A stretch of DNA of 64,000 nt from Candidatus Limimorpha caballi (GCA_018064605.1 JAGHUX010000005.1:124001-188000), one strand, 5' to 3'. Positions 18,269 to 26,170 are shown, counted from the stretch's first letter. Notes: generated from the letters alone by a model not told the origin. Made by a program: numbers and translations.

Positions 18269-19210
18269 ATGAAAACATCAGACGAGAACACGAGCCTCGG
18301 ACGTTTCGGAGGCTTAATGATTTTCATAGGCATAGCGGCACTGCTGTGGCTCGTGATAAAACTGTCTGACGACTACGCCGAGAGCGTGAGATTCAAGGTG
18401 AGGTTCACCGACACGCCGGCGAACCTCATCACCACCGACAAAGACTATTTCGTCGAGGCGACAGTCACGGCTCAGGGTTTCAAACTGCTCAACTATCACC
18501 TCAGGTCATTCAGGCTCAGGGAGATAACGGTGTCGCTCAAAGACATGAAATACAAGATCTTAAGCGACAACAGGTACTCCATCGGAAGCACGGCGATGAA
18601 AGAGGCCATCGCCGACGTACTCGAAATCAACGCCGGCGACGTGGAGCCGACACAGACCGACTATGTCTTCACGATGTACCGGCTTGCGTCAAAACGCGTC
18701 AAGGTCAACATCATGACCGACCTTAGCTTCAGAAGCCAGTACAACATCTACGGGGAGCCCACGGTGACCCCCGACTCCATCACCATTTACGGCGCGTTCA
18801 ACATCCTGAAGGACTACGAACACGTGAACACACAGACCATAACGAGGAAAAACGTCACAGACGACATCGAGGAGTCAGTCGGACTGCAACTCGACGCCGA
18901 CATAAACGCCGACATAAAAAAAGTTGACGTCGTCATCGATGTCGAGAAATTCACCGAATCGGAGGTCACAATCCCCATCAACACACTGGGAATCAGCAAT
19001 ATGGTGATTTTCCCGCCGCAGGCGAAAGTCAAATACATCGTCAGCCTCGACGACTACTCCAACATCAGCCCGGTGTCGTTCAACATCGAGGTTGATACGA
19101 CGAACTTCATCACTAAGGAATTTCTTCCGACAAGACTGGTCGTCTATCCTAACAACACATCCATCATCGGGATTTATCCCGACAAGGTCGAATACCTGAT
19201 AACACAATAG
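18269..19210 (+). CDS. YbbR-like domain protein
   Basis: 313 residues with an N-terminal membrane helix (GGLMIFIGIAALLWLVIKL) and two or three YbbR-type beta domains, recognisable from RVKVNIMTDLSFRSQYNIYG and TPDSITIYGAFNILKDYEHV. YbbR/CdaR proteins in Gram-positives contact the cyclic-di-AMP synthase CdaA; in Bacteroidota the role is less clear and cdaA is not in the window. The gene is tightly spaced between yajC and coaE. Confidence 0.85.
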   Translation: MKTSDENTSLGRFGGLMIFIGIAALLWLVIKLSDDYAESVRFKVRFTDTPANLITTDKDYFVEATVTAQGFKLLNYHLRSFRLREITVSLKDMKYKILSDNRYSIGSTAMKEAIADVLEINAGDVEPTQTDYVFTMYRLASKRVKVNIMTDLSFRSQYNIYGEPTVTPDSITIYGAFNILKDYEHVNTQTITRKNVTDDIEESVGLQLDADINADIKKVDVVIDVEKFTESEVTIPINTLGISNMVIFPPQAKVKYIVSLDDYSNISPVSFNIEVDTTNFITKEFLPTRLVVYPNNTSIIGIYPDKVEYLITQ

Positions 19211-19213
19211 GGA

Positions 19214-19828
19214 ATGCTGAGAATCGGAGTCACTGGCAGCATCGGGAGCGGGAAGAGTTACATCTGCGACATCTTCGAGAAGAGAGGAGTGCCGGTCTTC
19301 TATTCCGACCAGGAGACAAAAATGCTTTACCATGACACCGATGTCAGACGGCTGATCACAAGCCGTTTCGGAGACGCGGTTTACCTCGGCGACGGCACGT
19401 TGGACAGGAGACTGCTCGGCAGCATGATTTTCGGTGACGCCGGCAACATGAAATTCATCGAAGACACGCTCTACCCCGCCCTTTTCCGGCGTTTCGAGGC
19501 GTGGTGCCGCGGGCATGACGCGCCGTTCGTGCTGTTCGAGTCGGCGATACTCTTCGAGAAAGGTCTCGCGAGCCGATTCGACGCCGTGCTTCTCATCTCG
19601 GCCCCGGAAGACGTACGCATCCGGCGTGTCATGACACGCGACAAATGCACGGAGGCGGAGGTCCGCGAGCGCATGAGGCTGCAGTGGAGCGACGAGAGGA
19701 AACTTCCGCTTGCCGACCACGTCATCATCCACGACGGGAACGACAACGTTGACGAAGAGGTGGATGACTTCATCAGGCTGATGGAGAAGCGACAGACTCA
19801 CCGGAAACCGTTTCCTTCAAAAGAATGA
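19214..19828 (+). CDS. coaE: Dephospho-CoA kinase
   Basis: 204 residues with P-loop GSIGSGKS (residues 8-15), the motif VFYSDQETKMLY that replaces the usual VxDAD of the substrate site, and FESAILFEKGL followed by the conserved RRVMTRDKCTEAEVRERM helix. It phosphorylates dephospho-CoA, the last step of coenzyme A synthesis. It starts 3 nt after ybbR and ends the four-gene block; a bidirectional terminator follows. Confidence 0.95.
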   Translation: MLRIGVTGSIGSGKSYICDIFEKRGVPVFYSDQETKMLYHDTDVRRLITSRFGDAVYLGDGTLDRRLLGSMIFGDAGNMKFIEDTLYPALFRRFEAWCRGHDAPFVLFESAILFEKGLASRFDAVLLISAPEDVRIRRVMTRDKCTEAEVRERMRLQWSDERKLPLADHVIIHDGNDNVDEEVDDFIRLMEKRQTHRKPFPSKE

Positions 19829-19843
19829 GATTCAAAAAAAATA

Positions 19844-19871
19844 AAAGACCCTCTGCTGAAGGTCTTTTTTT
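19844..19871. terminator. Bidirectional terminator between coaE and tRNA-Pro
   Basis: Stem AAAGACC / GGTCTTT around a 10-nt loop, with T runs on the plus side and A runs on the other, so it can end transcription of coaE and of the minus-strand tRNA genes. Confidence 0.85.
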
Positions 19872-19876
19872 CTGCG

Positions 19877-19951
19877 TCGGGGTAGCAGGATTCGAACCTG
19901 CGACCCCCTGCTCCCAAAGCAGGTGCGCTAGCCGGACTGCGCTATGCCCCG
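19877..19951 (-). tRNA. tRNA-Pro (anticodon TGG)
   Basis: On the minus strand the acceptor starts CGGGGCA and is closed by its partner near 19878; the anticodon loop reads CTTTGGGAG and the T arm GGTTCGAATCC. Discriminator A at 19877. CCA is not encoded. Confidence 0.95.
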
Positions 19952-19960
19952 ATTCAACTG

Positions 19961-20048
19961 CGGAGAAGGGGGGATTCGAACCCCCGGTAGCCTTAGGGGC
20001 TACGACAGTTTAGCAAACTGTTGGTTTCAGCCACTCACCCACCTCTCC
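19961..20048 (-). tRNA. tRNA-Ser (anticodon GCT)
   Basis: 88 nt with the long variable arm of type II tRNAs (GTAGCCCCTAAGGCTAC). Acceptor GGAGAGG pairs with CTTCTCC; the anticodon loop is TTTGCTAAA. Discriminator G at 19961, CCA not encoded. It is 9 bp upstream of tRNA-Pro on the same strand, so the two are probably co-transcribed. Confidence 0.95.
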
Positions 20049-20159
20049 GTGTTCTGTGGTTTTGACGGCTGCAAAGATACTGCTTTTTCAAATACGCGCA
20101 ACAAAAATTTTCAAATATTTTTCGACATGTTTTTTCATGTGAAAATCAACAAATTTGAC

Positions 20160-20167
20160 TATCTTTG
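20160..20167 (+). promoter_or_regulatory. -7 element for the alkaline phosphatase gene
   Basis: TATCTTTG, 22 bp before the start at 20190. The upstream element is poor (TGTG near 20138). Confidence 0.5.
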
Positions 20168-20189
20168 CGAGAATTTAAATGACAACGAA

Positions 20190-21263
20190 ATGAAGAGGCT
20201 CTTATCCGTTTTAATGGTTGCAAGTATTTTATTATCAACGTCTTGCAAAAACACAAAAACGTCTTCAGCAGACGATTCGCCGAAGAATGTAGTGCTGATG
20301 ATTGGCGACGGGATGGGTGTGGCACAGGTTTATTCGCTGTTGCTTGTCAGTGAAAACCCGACATCATTCATGCGATTCCCCTACTCCGGTTACGCGATCA
20401 CGCGTTCTTTTTCGAATGAAATCACAGATTCAGCCGCTGCCGGGACAGCCATCGCGACAGGTCACAAGACGCGCAACCACATGGTCGGGATGACGGCCGA
20501 CAGCGTCGCGGTGCCGAGTCTGCTCAGCCTCATGTCAGGGCGTGGCAAGAAGACAGGCGTCGTCGTCACATGCCACGCATCGCAGGCCACGCCTGCAGCC
20601 TTCCTGGCACATAACGAAGACAGGAAGAAGCACGAGGAAATCGCGGCGGAGATAGCAAACAACGAGGATCTCGACGTGCTCTTCGCCGGCGGGAAGAGAC
20701 ACTTCAACGAGCGCAAGGACAACGGCGACCTCCTCGAAGTAATGCGCGACTCCGACTGGTCGGTCTATGACTCGCTCCCGCAGGTCAAAGGCGACGAGAG
20801 ACGCGTCGCGGTAATCGCCGGCAGGAAGAACCTCCCCAAGGCCCCCGTCCGCGGCGAATTCCTTCCCGACGCGACACGGAAAGCACTTGAAATACTGAGC
20901 ACCAACGACGAAGGTTTCTTCCTGATGGTCGAAGGGTCGCAGATCGATGAGGCCTGCCACGCCAACGACTCCGCATATCTGATTGAAGAGATGAAGGACT
21001 TCGACAAGACCATCAATGTGGTCCTCGACTTCGCCGAGAAGAACCCGAACACGCTCGTCATCGTCACCGCCGACCACGAGACAGGCGGCCTCACCATCAT
21101 CGACCCGGAGGGGAAATACACCAAGACCGAGTTCAAGTTCTCGACCAGAAGCCACTCGCCCACTTTCGCCCCCGTCTTCGCTTTCGGCCCGGGAGCCGCG
21201 AATTTCAGCGGCATCATTGACAATTCCGACATCATGGGAAAAATTCTGGAAATCGTAAAATGA
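20190..21263 (+). CDS. Alkaline phosphatase (lipoprotein)
   Basis: 357 residues. The start at 20190 gives a lipoprotein signal with lipobox LSTSC; a longer frame opening at 19944 runs through the two tRNA genes and is rejected. Alkaline phosphatase motifs: metal-binding IGDGMGVAQV, the nucleophile serine in EITDSAAAGTAIATG, and TADHETGGLTI with metal-binding Asp and His. It hydrolyses phosphomonoesters at the cell envelope, supplying phosphate. Shorter than E. coli PhoA, as usual for Bacteroidota enzymes. Confidence 0.93.
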   Translation: MKRLLSVLMVASILLSTSCKNTKTSSADDSPKNVVLMIGDGMGVAQVYSLLLVSENPTSFMRFPYSGYAITRSFSNEITDSAAAGTAIATGHKTRNHMVGMTADSVAVPSLLSLMSGRGKKTGVVVTCHASQATPAAFLAHNEDRKKHEEIAAEIANNEDLDVLFAGGKRHFNERKDNGDLLEVMRDSDWSVYDSLPQVKGDERRVAVIAGRKNLPKAPVRGEFLPDATRKALEILSTNDEGFFLMVEGSQIDEACHANDSAYLIEEMKDFDKTINVVLDFAEKNPNTLVIVTADHETGGLTIIDPEGKYTKTEFKFSTRSHSPTFAPVFAFGPGAANFSGIIDNSDIMGKILEIVK

Positions 21264-21300
21264 AATTTGCAAATTATTTTTAACATTTTTAAAAAAAAAT

Positions 21301-21331
21301 TTGCACAAATAAAAAACATATTCTAATTTTG
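21301..21331 (+). promoter_or_regulatory. Promoter of the RRM protein gene
   Basis: TTG at 21301-21303, 20-bp spacer, TAATTTTG at 21324-21331: a full consensus match. The leader is about 50 nt, AT-rich, with a small ATGTTT / AAACAT hairpin near its 5' end. Confidence 0.78.
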
Positions 21332-21388
21332 CGCGATGTTTCTATAAAACATTGTTTAACAATTCGTTAAATTAAATCTTTTTGGTAT

Positions 21389-21649
21389 ATGAAGATTTTT
21401 ATCGCAAAGTTATCTCCAAAAACGACATCAGATGATGTCAAGAAATTGTTCGAAAAGTACGGGAAAGTGTCGGTTTGCAAGGTCATCATGGACCACGAGA
21501 CGAAACGTTCTAAATGCTACGGGTTCATTGAAATGCCCATAGAAAACGAGGCATACGTGGCGGTTGTCGAGACCGACAACATGGAATTCATGGGCAGCGT
21601 TATCGACGTGAAGAAATCAAAACCACAACCCGCAGTCATAAAGAAATAG
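21389..21649 (+). CDS. Small RRM-domain RNA-binding protein
   Basis: 86 residues forming a single RNA recognition motif. RNP2 is IFIAKLSP at residues 3-10 and RNP1 is KCYGFIEM near residue 47. Single-RRM proteins are abundant in Bacteroidota, where they have been proposed to act as post-transcriptional regulators in lineages that lack Hfq. The gene stands alone with its own strong promoter, which suggests high expression. Confidence 0.92.
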   Translation: MKIFIAKLSPKTTSDDVKKLFEKYGKVSVCKVIMDHETKRSKCYGFIEMPIENEAYVAVVETDNMEFMGSVIDVKKSKPQPAVIKK

Positions 21650-21707
21650 TTTCAATTATTTGACTTTCAACTAATTGAGCTGAAGAAAATTATTTTTGCA
21701 AATTTGT

Positions 21708-21736
21708 TTGCCGAATTGCAAAAAGTCGTATCTTTG
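21708..21736 (+). promoter_or_regulatory. Promoter of tRNA-Arg
   Basis: TTG at 21708-21710 and TATCTTTG at 21729-21736, 18-bp spacer, in the extended context AAAAAGTCG-TATCTTTG-CACTCGC shared with rpsP and tRNA-Lys. Confidence 0.65.
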
Positions 21737-21754
21737 CACTCGCAAAAAAGCAAT

Positions 21755-21828
21755 GGTCTGGTAGCTCAGCTGGATAGAGCAACAGCCTTCTAAGCTGTGG
21801 GTCTTGGGTTCGAATCCCAACCGGATCA
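21755..21828 (+). tRNA. tRNA-Arg (anticodon TCT)
   Basis: 74 nt. Acceptor GGTCTGG pairs with CCGGATC (one G-T pair), D arm GCTCAGCTGGATAGAGC, anticodon loop CTTCTAA, T arm GGGTTCGAATCCC. Discriminator A; CCA not encoded. Confidence 0.95.
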
Positions 21829-21833
21829 CGAGT

Positions 21834-21875
21834 AAGCCAATTAGTTGTGAATCAGCTGGTTGGCTTTTTGTTTTT
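21834..21875 (+). terminator. Terminator after tRNA-Arg
   Basis: Stem AAGCCAA / TTGGCTT with an extended imperfect inner stem, followed by TTTTGTTTTT. Confidence 0.8.
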
Positions 21876-21892
21876 CAATTAAGTTTAGAAAT

Positions 21893-22504
21893 ATGTTTTT
21901 GCAAATTCATCCGGAGAATCCGAATCCGAGGCATATCAAGATGATATTGGAATGTCTTGATAATGACGGGGTTATCATATTCCCGACAGACACCATCTAT
22001 GGTATCGGGTGCAGCATCAACAGCACCAAGGCTTTCGAGCGCATCGCGCAGATCAAGGGGATAAAGAAAGAAAGGGCGCATTTCTCGTTCATCTTCAATG
22101 ATTTGAGCATGTTGTCGGAGTTCACCAAGCCGATAAACAACGATGTCTTCAAGCTGATGAAACGGAATCTCCCCGGTGCATTCACGTTCATTTTGGAGGC
22201 GAACAACAACATCCCGAAAATCTTGCAGAGCAAGCGCAAGACGATAGGCATCAGGGTGCCAGACCAGCCGATAATCACCAACATCGTGAAGGAGTACGGC
22301 CGTCCGATAATGACCACTTCCATCCTCGACGAGGACGAAATTTCCGGTTTTCTGACCGACCCTGAGGAGATAAATGAGCGATATAAGAACAGGGTTGACA
22401 TCATCATTGACGGCGGGGCCGGTGAAAATCAGGAGAGCACAGTGGTCGATTGCACTGACAATGAGATAGTTATAGTGCGTCAAGGTAAGGGTGAGCTTGA
22501 CTGA
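21893..22504 (+). CDS. YrdC/Sua5/YciO family protein (threonylcarbamoyl-AMP synthase-like)
   Basis: 203 residues from the ATG at 21893; an earlier start would lie in the preceding terminator. The family core is clear: IIFPTDTIYGIGCSINS (about 26-42), IKGIKKERAHFSFIF, and PGAFTFILEANNNIP with TIGIRVPDQPI. YrdC/Sua5 makes threonylcarbamoyl-AMP for t6A modification of tRNAs reading ANN codons. The sequence RAHFSF in place of the KRPxxxPL of true Sua5/TsaC makes the YciO subfamily quite possible. It sits between tRNA-Arg(TCT) and tRNA-Lys(TTT), both t6A substrates, which is suggestive only. Confidence 0.85.
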   Translation: MFLQIHPENPNPRHIKMILECLDNDGVIIFPTDTIYGIGCSINSTKAFERIAQIKGIKKERAHFSFIFNDLSMLSEFTKPINNDVFKLMKRNLPGAFTFILEANNNIPKILQSKRKTIGIRVPDQPIITNIVKEYGRPIMTTSILDEDEISGFLTDPEEINERYKNRVDIIIDGGAGENQESTVVDCTDNEIVIVRQGKGELD

Positions 22505-22521
22505 AAAAAAATGAAAAATTT

Positions 22522-22554
22522 TTGTCGCGCATATTGAAAAAAGTAGTACTTTTG
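22522..22554 (+). promoter_or_regulatory. Promoter of tRNA-Lys
   Basis: TTG at 22522-22524 and TACTTTTG at 22547-22554 (22-bp spacer), followed by CACTCGC, as for tRNA-Arg. Confidence 0.65.
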
Positions 22555-22564
22555 CACTCGCAAA

Positions 22565-22599
22565 TGAACGGAGATGCCACGCAATGGCGTGGACGTTCA
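22565..22599 (+). other. Stable hairpin in the tRNA-Lys 5' leader
   Basis: Two stacked stems: TGAACG / CGTTCA outside and CCACGC / GCGTGG inside with a 4-nt loop. It ends 2 nt before the mature tRNA 5' end, so it may present the RNase P site. Confidence 0.7.
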
Positions 22600-22601
22600 G
22601 C

Positions 22602-22674
22602 GACTTGGTAGCTCAGCAGGTAGAGCATCACACTTTTAATGTGGGGGTCCTGGGTTCGAGCCCCAGCCAGGTCA
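22602..22674 (+). tRNA. tRNA-Lys (anticodon TTT)
   Basis: 73 nt. Acceptor GACTTGG / CCAGGTC (one G-T pair), anticodon loop CTTTTAA, T arm GGGTTCGAGCCCC. Discriminator A; CCA not encoded. Confidence 0.95.
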
Positions 22675-22714
22675 CAAATTTTAGGGGTTAATTTTTGCAA
22701 GTAAACAATGCATC

Positions 22715-22746
22715 AGGGTTAAAGGAGACTTTAGCCCTTTTTTGTT
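22715..22746 (+). terminator. Terminator after tRNA-Lys
   Basis: 10-bp stem AGGGTTAAAG / CTTTAGCCCT (one G-T pair), GAGA tetraloop, then TTTTTTGTTTT. It abuts the stop codon of the convergent acidic-tail gene. Confidence 0.9.
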
Positions 22747-23187
22747 TTACACATGACAATCATCATCATCTTCTTCTTCTTCGTCTTCATCTTCATCGTC
22801 TTCTTCATCGTCATCGTCTTCTTCATCGTCTTCTTCATCCGCATAGATGTCATCATCATCCTCGGTCTCATCACAGATTGCCGGCTTGCTTTCAATTATC
22901 TCAACAATGCCACGATTTGAACTTTCTCCCTTTTCATTTTCAATTTTTCGGGCGAAATGACTGCATGTTAAATATATTGCAATAAAAATCCCAACAGCGA
23001 TAAAGAAAGCGACGGTTGAATCCAAAACAATTGCAAAAACAACTAATCCGACAAATCCAATAATCCAAGCAGCAACATGGGCGCACCCTTTTCTTTCGAC
23101 AAAAGACATCAATACTGCAACGACCACAGCGAATGGTGCTGCATCAATAAAAGCATCAAAGATTGTCAAAATAATTGCGGCATTCAT
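22747..23187 (-). CDS. Small membrane protein with a poly-acidic C-terminal tail
   Basis: 146 residues from the ATG at 23187 (an earlier start adds 14 poorly supported residues). Two or three hydrophobic segments occupy about residues 3-90 (FAVVVAVLMSFVERKG, AAWIIGFVGLVVFAIVL, AVGIFIAIYLTCSHFA). After residue 100 the protein becomes a run of more than 40 residues that is almost entirely Asp and Glu, ending DDDDCHV. I do not recognise the family. A tail of this kind could bind divalent cations or basic proteins on the cytoplasmic face. The codon repeats (GAT/GAA) also make the tail prone to slippage. Confidence 0.65.
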   Translation of the reverse strand: MNAAIILTIFDAFIDAAPFAVVVAVLMSFVERKGCAHVAAWIIGFVGLVVFAIVLDSTVAFFIAVGIFIAIYLTCSHFARKIENEKGESSNRGIVEIIESKPAICDETEDDDDIYADEEDDEEDDDDEEDDEDEDEEEEDDDDCHV

Positions 23188-23264
23188 ATTTGTTAATTTT
23201 TGCAAATTACTCAACATCTCTACTGGCACGACGCGACATCATCTACAAACGTCGCGACACAATT

Positions 23265-23300
23265 GTCAGCCGCCATTCCGAGAGGAATTTGGCGGCTGAC
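23265..23300. other. Perfect 11-bp inverted repeat between two minus-strand genes
   Basis: Arms GTCAGCCGCCA (23265-23275) and TGGCGGCTGAC (23290-23300), with an inner TTCC-GAGA-GGAA hairpin. It lies after the stop of the T9SS gene and overlaps the probable start of transcription of the acidic-tail gene. It could be a terminator-like 3' hairpin without a T tract, or an operator. Confidence 0.8.
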
Positions 23301-23307
23301 AAAGATA
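23300..23307 (-). promoter_or_regulatory. -7 element for the acidic-tail membrane protein gene
   Basis: TATCTTTG on the minus strand, directly beside the 11-bp inverted repeat and 113 bp before the start codon. No clear TTG partner. Confidence 0.45.
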
Positions 23308-23332
23308 CGAGTCATCAAAACGGCGAAACGCC

Positions 23333-24451
23333 TTATTTCACGACATTGAACTGACGGGTTGAGACCCCGTTTCCAGCATCAACGCGAAGGACGTACATCC
23401 CCGCTGACAACTGCGACATGTCTATCGAGACCTCGTCACCTCCCACGGAGGCGTCATAGACGACCTGCCCCAAAGCGTTTGTCACCGTAATATGTTTCAT
23501 ATCAACGCCTTCAACCTTCAGAAGACCTCTCGTCGGATTCGGATAAACCGCCACATCGACATTGTTTTCATCCAATGACTGACAAGAGACCATGACAGAA
23601 GCCGCCTCCGTCTCGCCCTCCGAAGCATAGACCGCCGTCACATGATAGTAATAAGTGCCGAGTTCGACATTGTCAAAATACTCGTAAGACGTCTGATTCT
23701 CAACGGCCGGGACGTTGGCTATCAGCTGATAGTCGCTGTCGGTTGGCGAGCGATAGACGTTAAAACTCTCAAGGTCAACAGTATTATAGGTGAGACGAAT
23801 GTCATCGACAGCCAAGGCATACTGATTTGTGCACCCGAAATGACGGAAGCCGATATAGACCTCTTGTCCGGCGTATGCGCTGAGGTCAACGGTGTATTCA
23901 AGCCAAGGAGTCTGGTTGAGTTTGTCTGGCATGATGGTCCATTCGGCAACGGTGGTAAAATCGGCGTCATTGGTGTTTCCGGTGGTTGAGACCGCGACTC
24001 CGAAGTGTTCCTGGCAGCTGGCCGCATCAGCCGAGCAGGCCATAAACGAAAGCACCGTGTTTCCAACTATCGGCAACTTAGGCGTAACGATGTAATTATC
24101 TGGCGTGTAGGGAATACCGCCGAATGTGCCATAGCAGTCTTTCGATTCCGAAATCAGGCAGATGTAACCGCTTGGACATTCCAAACCCTGAACGTGCATC
24201 CAGCAATGATTGTCGCCATCGGCGTCAATAAGCGTCCAATCCTCAATCATGGATTCCAAGTCCCAGTAAAGGTCTTCAGGGACTTCCGAAGCCGGGGCTT
24301 CCGATTTCCACGACAGATTCACGCCGTTCGGGTCATACTGAAATACTCCATTCAAATCGTATGGAGTTGCAAACTTTGATTGTGCCTTGACCGACACGCC
24401 TGCAAGACAAAAAGCGCAGGCAAGAAGAAATGATAAAGAAACTTTTCTCAT
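23333..24451 (-). CDS. Secreted choice-of-anchor J protein with T9SS type A sorting domain
   Basis: 372 residues: signal peptide ending KAQSKF, a cleaved-adhesin/choice-of-anchor J beta-sandwich (about 60-220; DLESMIEDWTLIDADGDN, then AYAGQEVYIGFRHFGCTNQY and LAVDDIRLTYN), a short Fn3-like segment (SFNVYRSPTDSDYQLIANV), and a C-terminal type A sorting domain (VAVYPNPTRGLLKVEG, YDASVGG, GMYVLRVDAG). It would be exported through T9SS and attached at or released from the surface. Such domains are shared with gingipain adhesin regions; the target is unknown. Confidence 0.92.
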   Translation of the reverse strand: MRKVSLSFLLACAFCLAGVSVKAQSKFATPYDLNGVFQYDPNGVNLSWKSEAPASEVPEDLYWDLESMIEDWTLIDADGDNHCWMHVQGLECPSGYICLISESKDCYGTFGGIPYTPDNYIVTPKLPIVGNTVLSFMACSADAASCQEHFGVAVSTTGNTNDADFTTVAEWTIMPDKLNQTPWLEYTVDLSAYAGQEVYIGFRHFGCTNQYALAVDDIRLTYNTVDLESFNVYRSPTDSDYQLIANVPAVENQTSYEYFDNVELGTYYYHVTAVYASEGETEAASVMVSCQSLDENNVDVAVYPNPTRGLLKVEGVDMKHITVTNALGQVVYDASVGGDEVSIDMSQLSAGMYVLRVDAGNGVSTRQFNVVK

Positions 24452-24542
24452 AAGAACAATTTAGATTTATTTAACAAATAGTTTTATAATAAATTACATA
24501 CAAATTTCATTTCAGTTGGTATTAGCGGACGCCGGTCCGTCT

Positions 24543-25664
24543 TCACTTGCCGAAATACCTCGCCACCTCTTTCAGGTTCTCTATTATCTGTAGATGCTGC
24601 GGGCACGCCTTCTCGCACTGTCCGCACTGTATGCAGTCGCCGGCCTTGCCGAATGTGTGTGTCAGGCGGTCGTAGTATTCGCCCTGCGGGGTCCAGCCCT
24701 TGCTCGCGACCTCCTGCCTGTCGGCGTTGTAGAGCGCGAAATACCTCGGTATGGCGATGTGCTGCGGACAGCCGCCGGTGCAGTATGAGCAACCCGTGCA
24801 TGGGATGGCTATGGTGCTGTTTATCTCTTCGGCGGCGCGGCGCACAAGCTCGAACTCGTCGTCGTTAAACGGCTTGAAATCAGACATATAACTCATGTTG
24901 TCTTCAAGCTGCGCCATGTCTCTCATCCCGCTGAGCACGATCTTCACGTTGGGATGGCTCGCGGCGAAACGCACTGCCCACGACGGCACCGACATCTCAG
25001 GATTGTAATCCCTGAACATCTTCGCCACGCTCTCCGGCACGTTGGCCAAGGTGCCGCCCTTCACCGGCTCCATCACGAAGACCGGCTTGCCGTGCTTCAC
25101 GCAGACGTCATAGCACCTGTGCGACTGTATGGCGACGCTCTCCCAGTCGAGGTAGTTGAGCTGAAGCTGCACGAACTCCATCTCGGGATGCTCCGTCAGG
25201 ACCTTGTCGAGAAGCTCGGCATTGTCGTGGAACGAGAAGCCTATCGTCTTAACCAAGCCCTGTTTCTTCTTGTCAACCAGCCAGTTGAAGCAGTCGAATT
25301 CGGTGTAGGTCTTATACGAGTCCATGCCGATGTCGTGGATGAGGTAATAGTCGAAATAATCGACGCCTGTCTTTTCAAGCTGATGGTTGAAGATGCTGTC
25401 GCGGTCTTCCATTTTCTTGAGATACATGCAGTGAAGTTTCGTGGCAAGCGTATAAGCATCACGATTATGCCTTGATGTAAGGGCCTGTTTCACAGCACTT
25501 TCGCTTTTCGCTCCGCAATACATCAGAGCCGTATCGAAATAAGTGAAGCCGTGATCGATGAAGCTGTCGAACATCTTCTTGCAGAGTTCGACATCCACGC
25601 TGCCCTCGTCGTCCGGGTTCAGCAGAGGCAGCCGCATGAGGCCGAAGCCGAGTTTTCTTTCCAT
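24543..25664 (-). CDS. Aldo/keto reductase with C-terminal 4Fe-4S ferredoxin domain
   Basis: 373 residues. The AKR barrel covers about 1-265 (FGLMRLPLLN, then YFDTALMYCGAKSESAV with catalytic Asp and Tyr, and KTIGFSFHDNAELLD). The C-terminus has two cysteine clusters: CTGCSYCTGGCPQHIAIP and CIQCGQCEKACPQHL, typical of two 4Fe-4S centres. Related fused reductases are common in anaerobes; the substrate is unknown. The gene starts 6 nt before the AlaX-like gene ends, in the same transcription unit. Confidence 0.93.
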   Translation of the reverse strand: MERKLGFGLMRLPLLNPDDEGSVDVELCKKMFDSFIDHGFTYFDTALMYCGAKSESAVKQALTSRHNRDAYTLATKLHCMYLKKMEDRDSIFNHQLEKTGVDYFDYYLIHDIGMDSYKTYTEFDCFNWLVDKKKQGLVKTIGFSFHDNAELLDKVLTEHPEMEFVQLQLNYLDWESVAIQSHRCYDVCVKHGKPVFVMEPVKGGTLANVPESVAKMFRDYNPEMSVPSWAVRFAASHPNVKIVLSGMRDMAQLEDNMSYMSDFKPFNDDEFELVRRAAEEINSTIAIPCTGCSYCTGGCPQHIAIPRYFALYNADRQEVASKGWTPQGEYYDRLTHTFGKAGDCIQCGQCEKACPQHLQIIENLKEVARYFGK

Positions 25665-25670
25665 GATGAT

Positions 25671-26147
25671 TTATTCATTTAATGTCTTGAACACTATCCT
25701 GAAGACGCCGCCATTCTCCGTCGGCGTCCATGATGTCGAGTTGATGTGGAACTCCCCTATCTCGCGCGTCGAGGCCACGTGCGCACCGATGCACGGGCAG
25801 ATGTCGTAGTCGCCGATCCTGACCATGCGCAGCATCTCGCTCGCGTCTTCCGGGAGCTTGTCGAGCTTCACGCCTGCGGGGATGTGGTCTCGGTTGACGA
25901 ACTCAAAGCTGACCGGCAGGTCTGCGGCGATGAGGTCATTCATACGTCGTTCGATGTCAGCGATTTGCGCCGGCGTCGGCTCCGCGGCCAGGTCCCAGTT
26001 GATCTTCGACTTCCTGCGTTCTATGTGCGCGTTCTTCGAGCGTTCGCAGCCGAACATCCTCACCATCGTCTGATTGAGCAGATGTTCCGCAGTGTGCGCC
26101 GGCTCGAACTCCGCCTTGTTGTGGGCGTTGAGAATCGGTTCTTCCAT
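25671..26147 (-). CDS. AlaX-like trans-editing protein (alanyl/threonyl-tRNA editing domain)
   Basis: 158 residues from the ATG at 26147; the upstream extension in the same frame crosses the promoter. The zinc-site residues of the AlaRS/ThrRS second editing domain are present: HTAEH (His18 and His22) and CPCIGAH (Cys119 and His123). Free-standing AlaX proteins hydrolyse mischarged tRNA-Ala. The lack of any N-terminal glycine-rich region points to the short AlaX-S type. It is the first gene of a pair with the aldo/keto reductase. Confidence 0.85.
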   Translation of the reverse strand: MEEPILNAHNKAEFEPAHTAEHLLNQTMVRMFGCERSKNAHIERRKSKINWDLAAEPTPAQIADIERRMNDLIAADLPVSFEFVNRDHIPAGVKLDKLPEDASEMLRMVRIGDYDICPCIGAHVASTREIGEFHINSTSWTPTENGGVFRIVFKTLNE

Positions 26148-26162
26148 TTCAATAATTTTTTG

Positions 26163-26170
26163 CAAAAATA
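26163..26170 (-). promoter_or_regulatory. -7 element for the AlaX/aldo-keto reductase operon
   Basis: TATTTTTG on the minus strand, 15 bp before the start at 26147, which leaves a very short leader. No convincing TTG partner. Confidence 0.5.

Noticed and set aside
19944..20189. Extension of the alkaline phosphatase frame upstream
   Set aside because: It runs through tRNA-Pro and tRNA-Ser on the other strand and over the promoter; the lipoprotein signal starts at 20190.
22695..22985. His/Leu-rich plus-strand frame
   Set aside because: It is the antisense of the poly-acidic tail (GAT/GAA repeats), not a separate gene.
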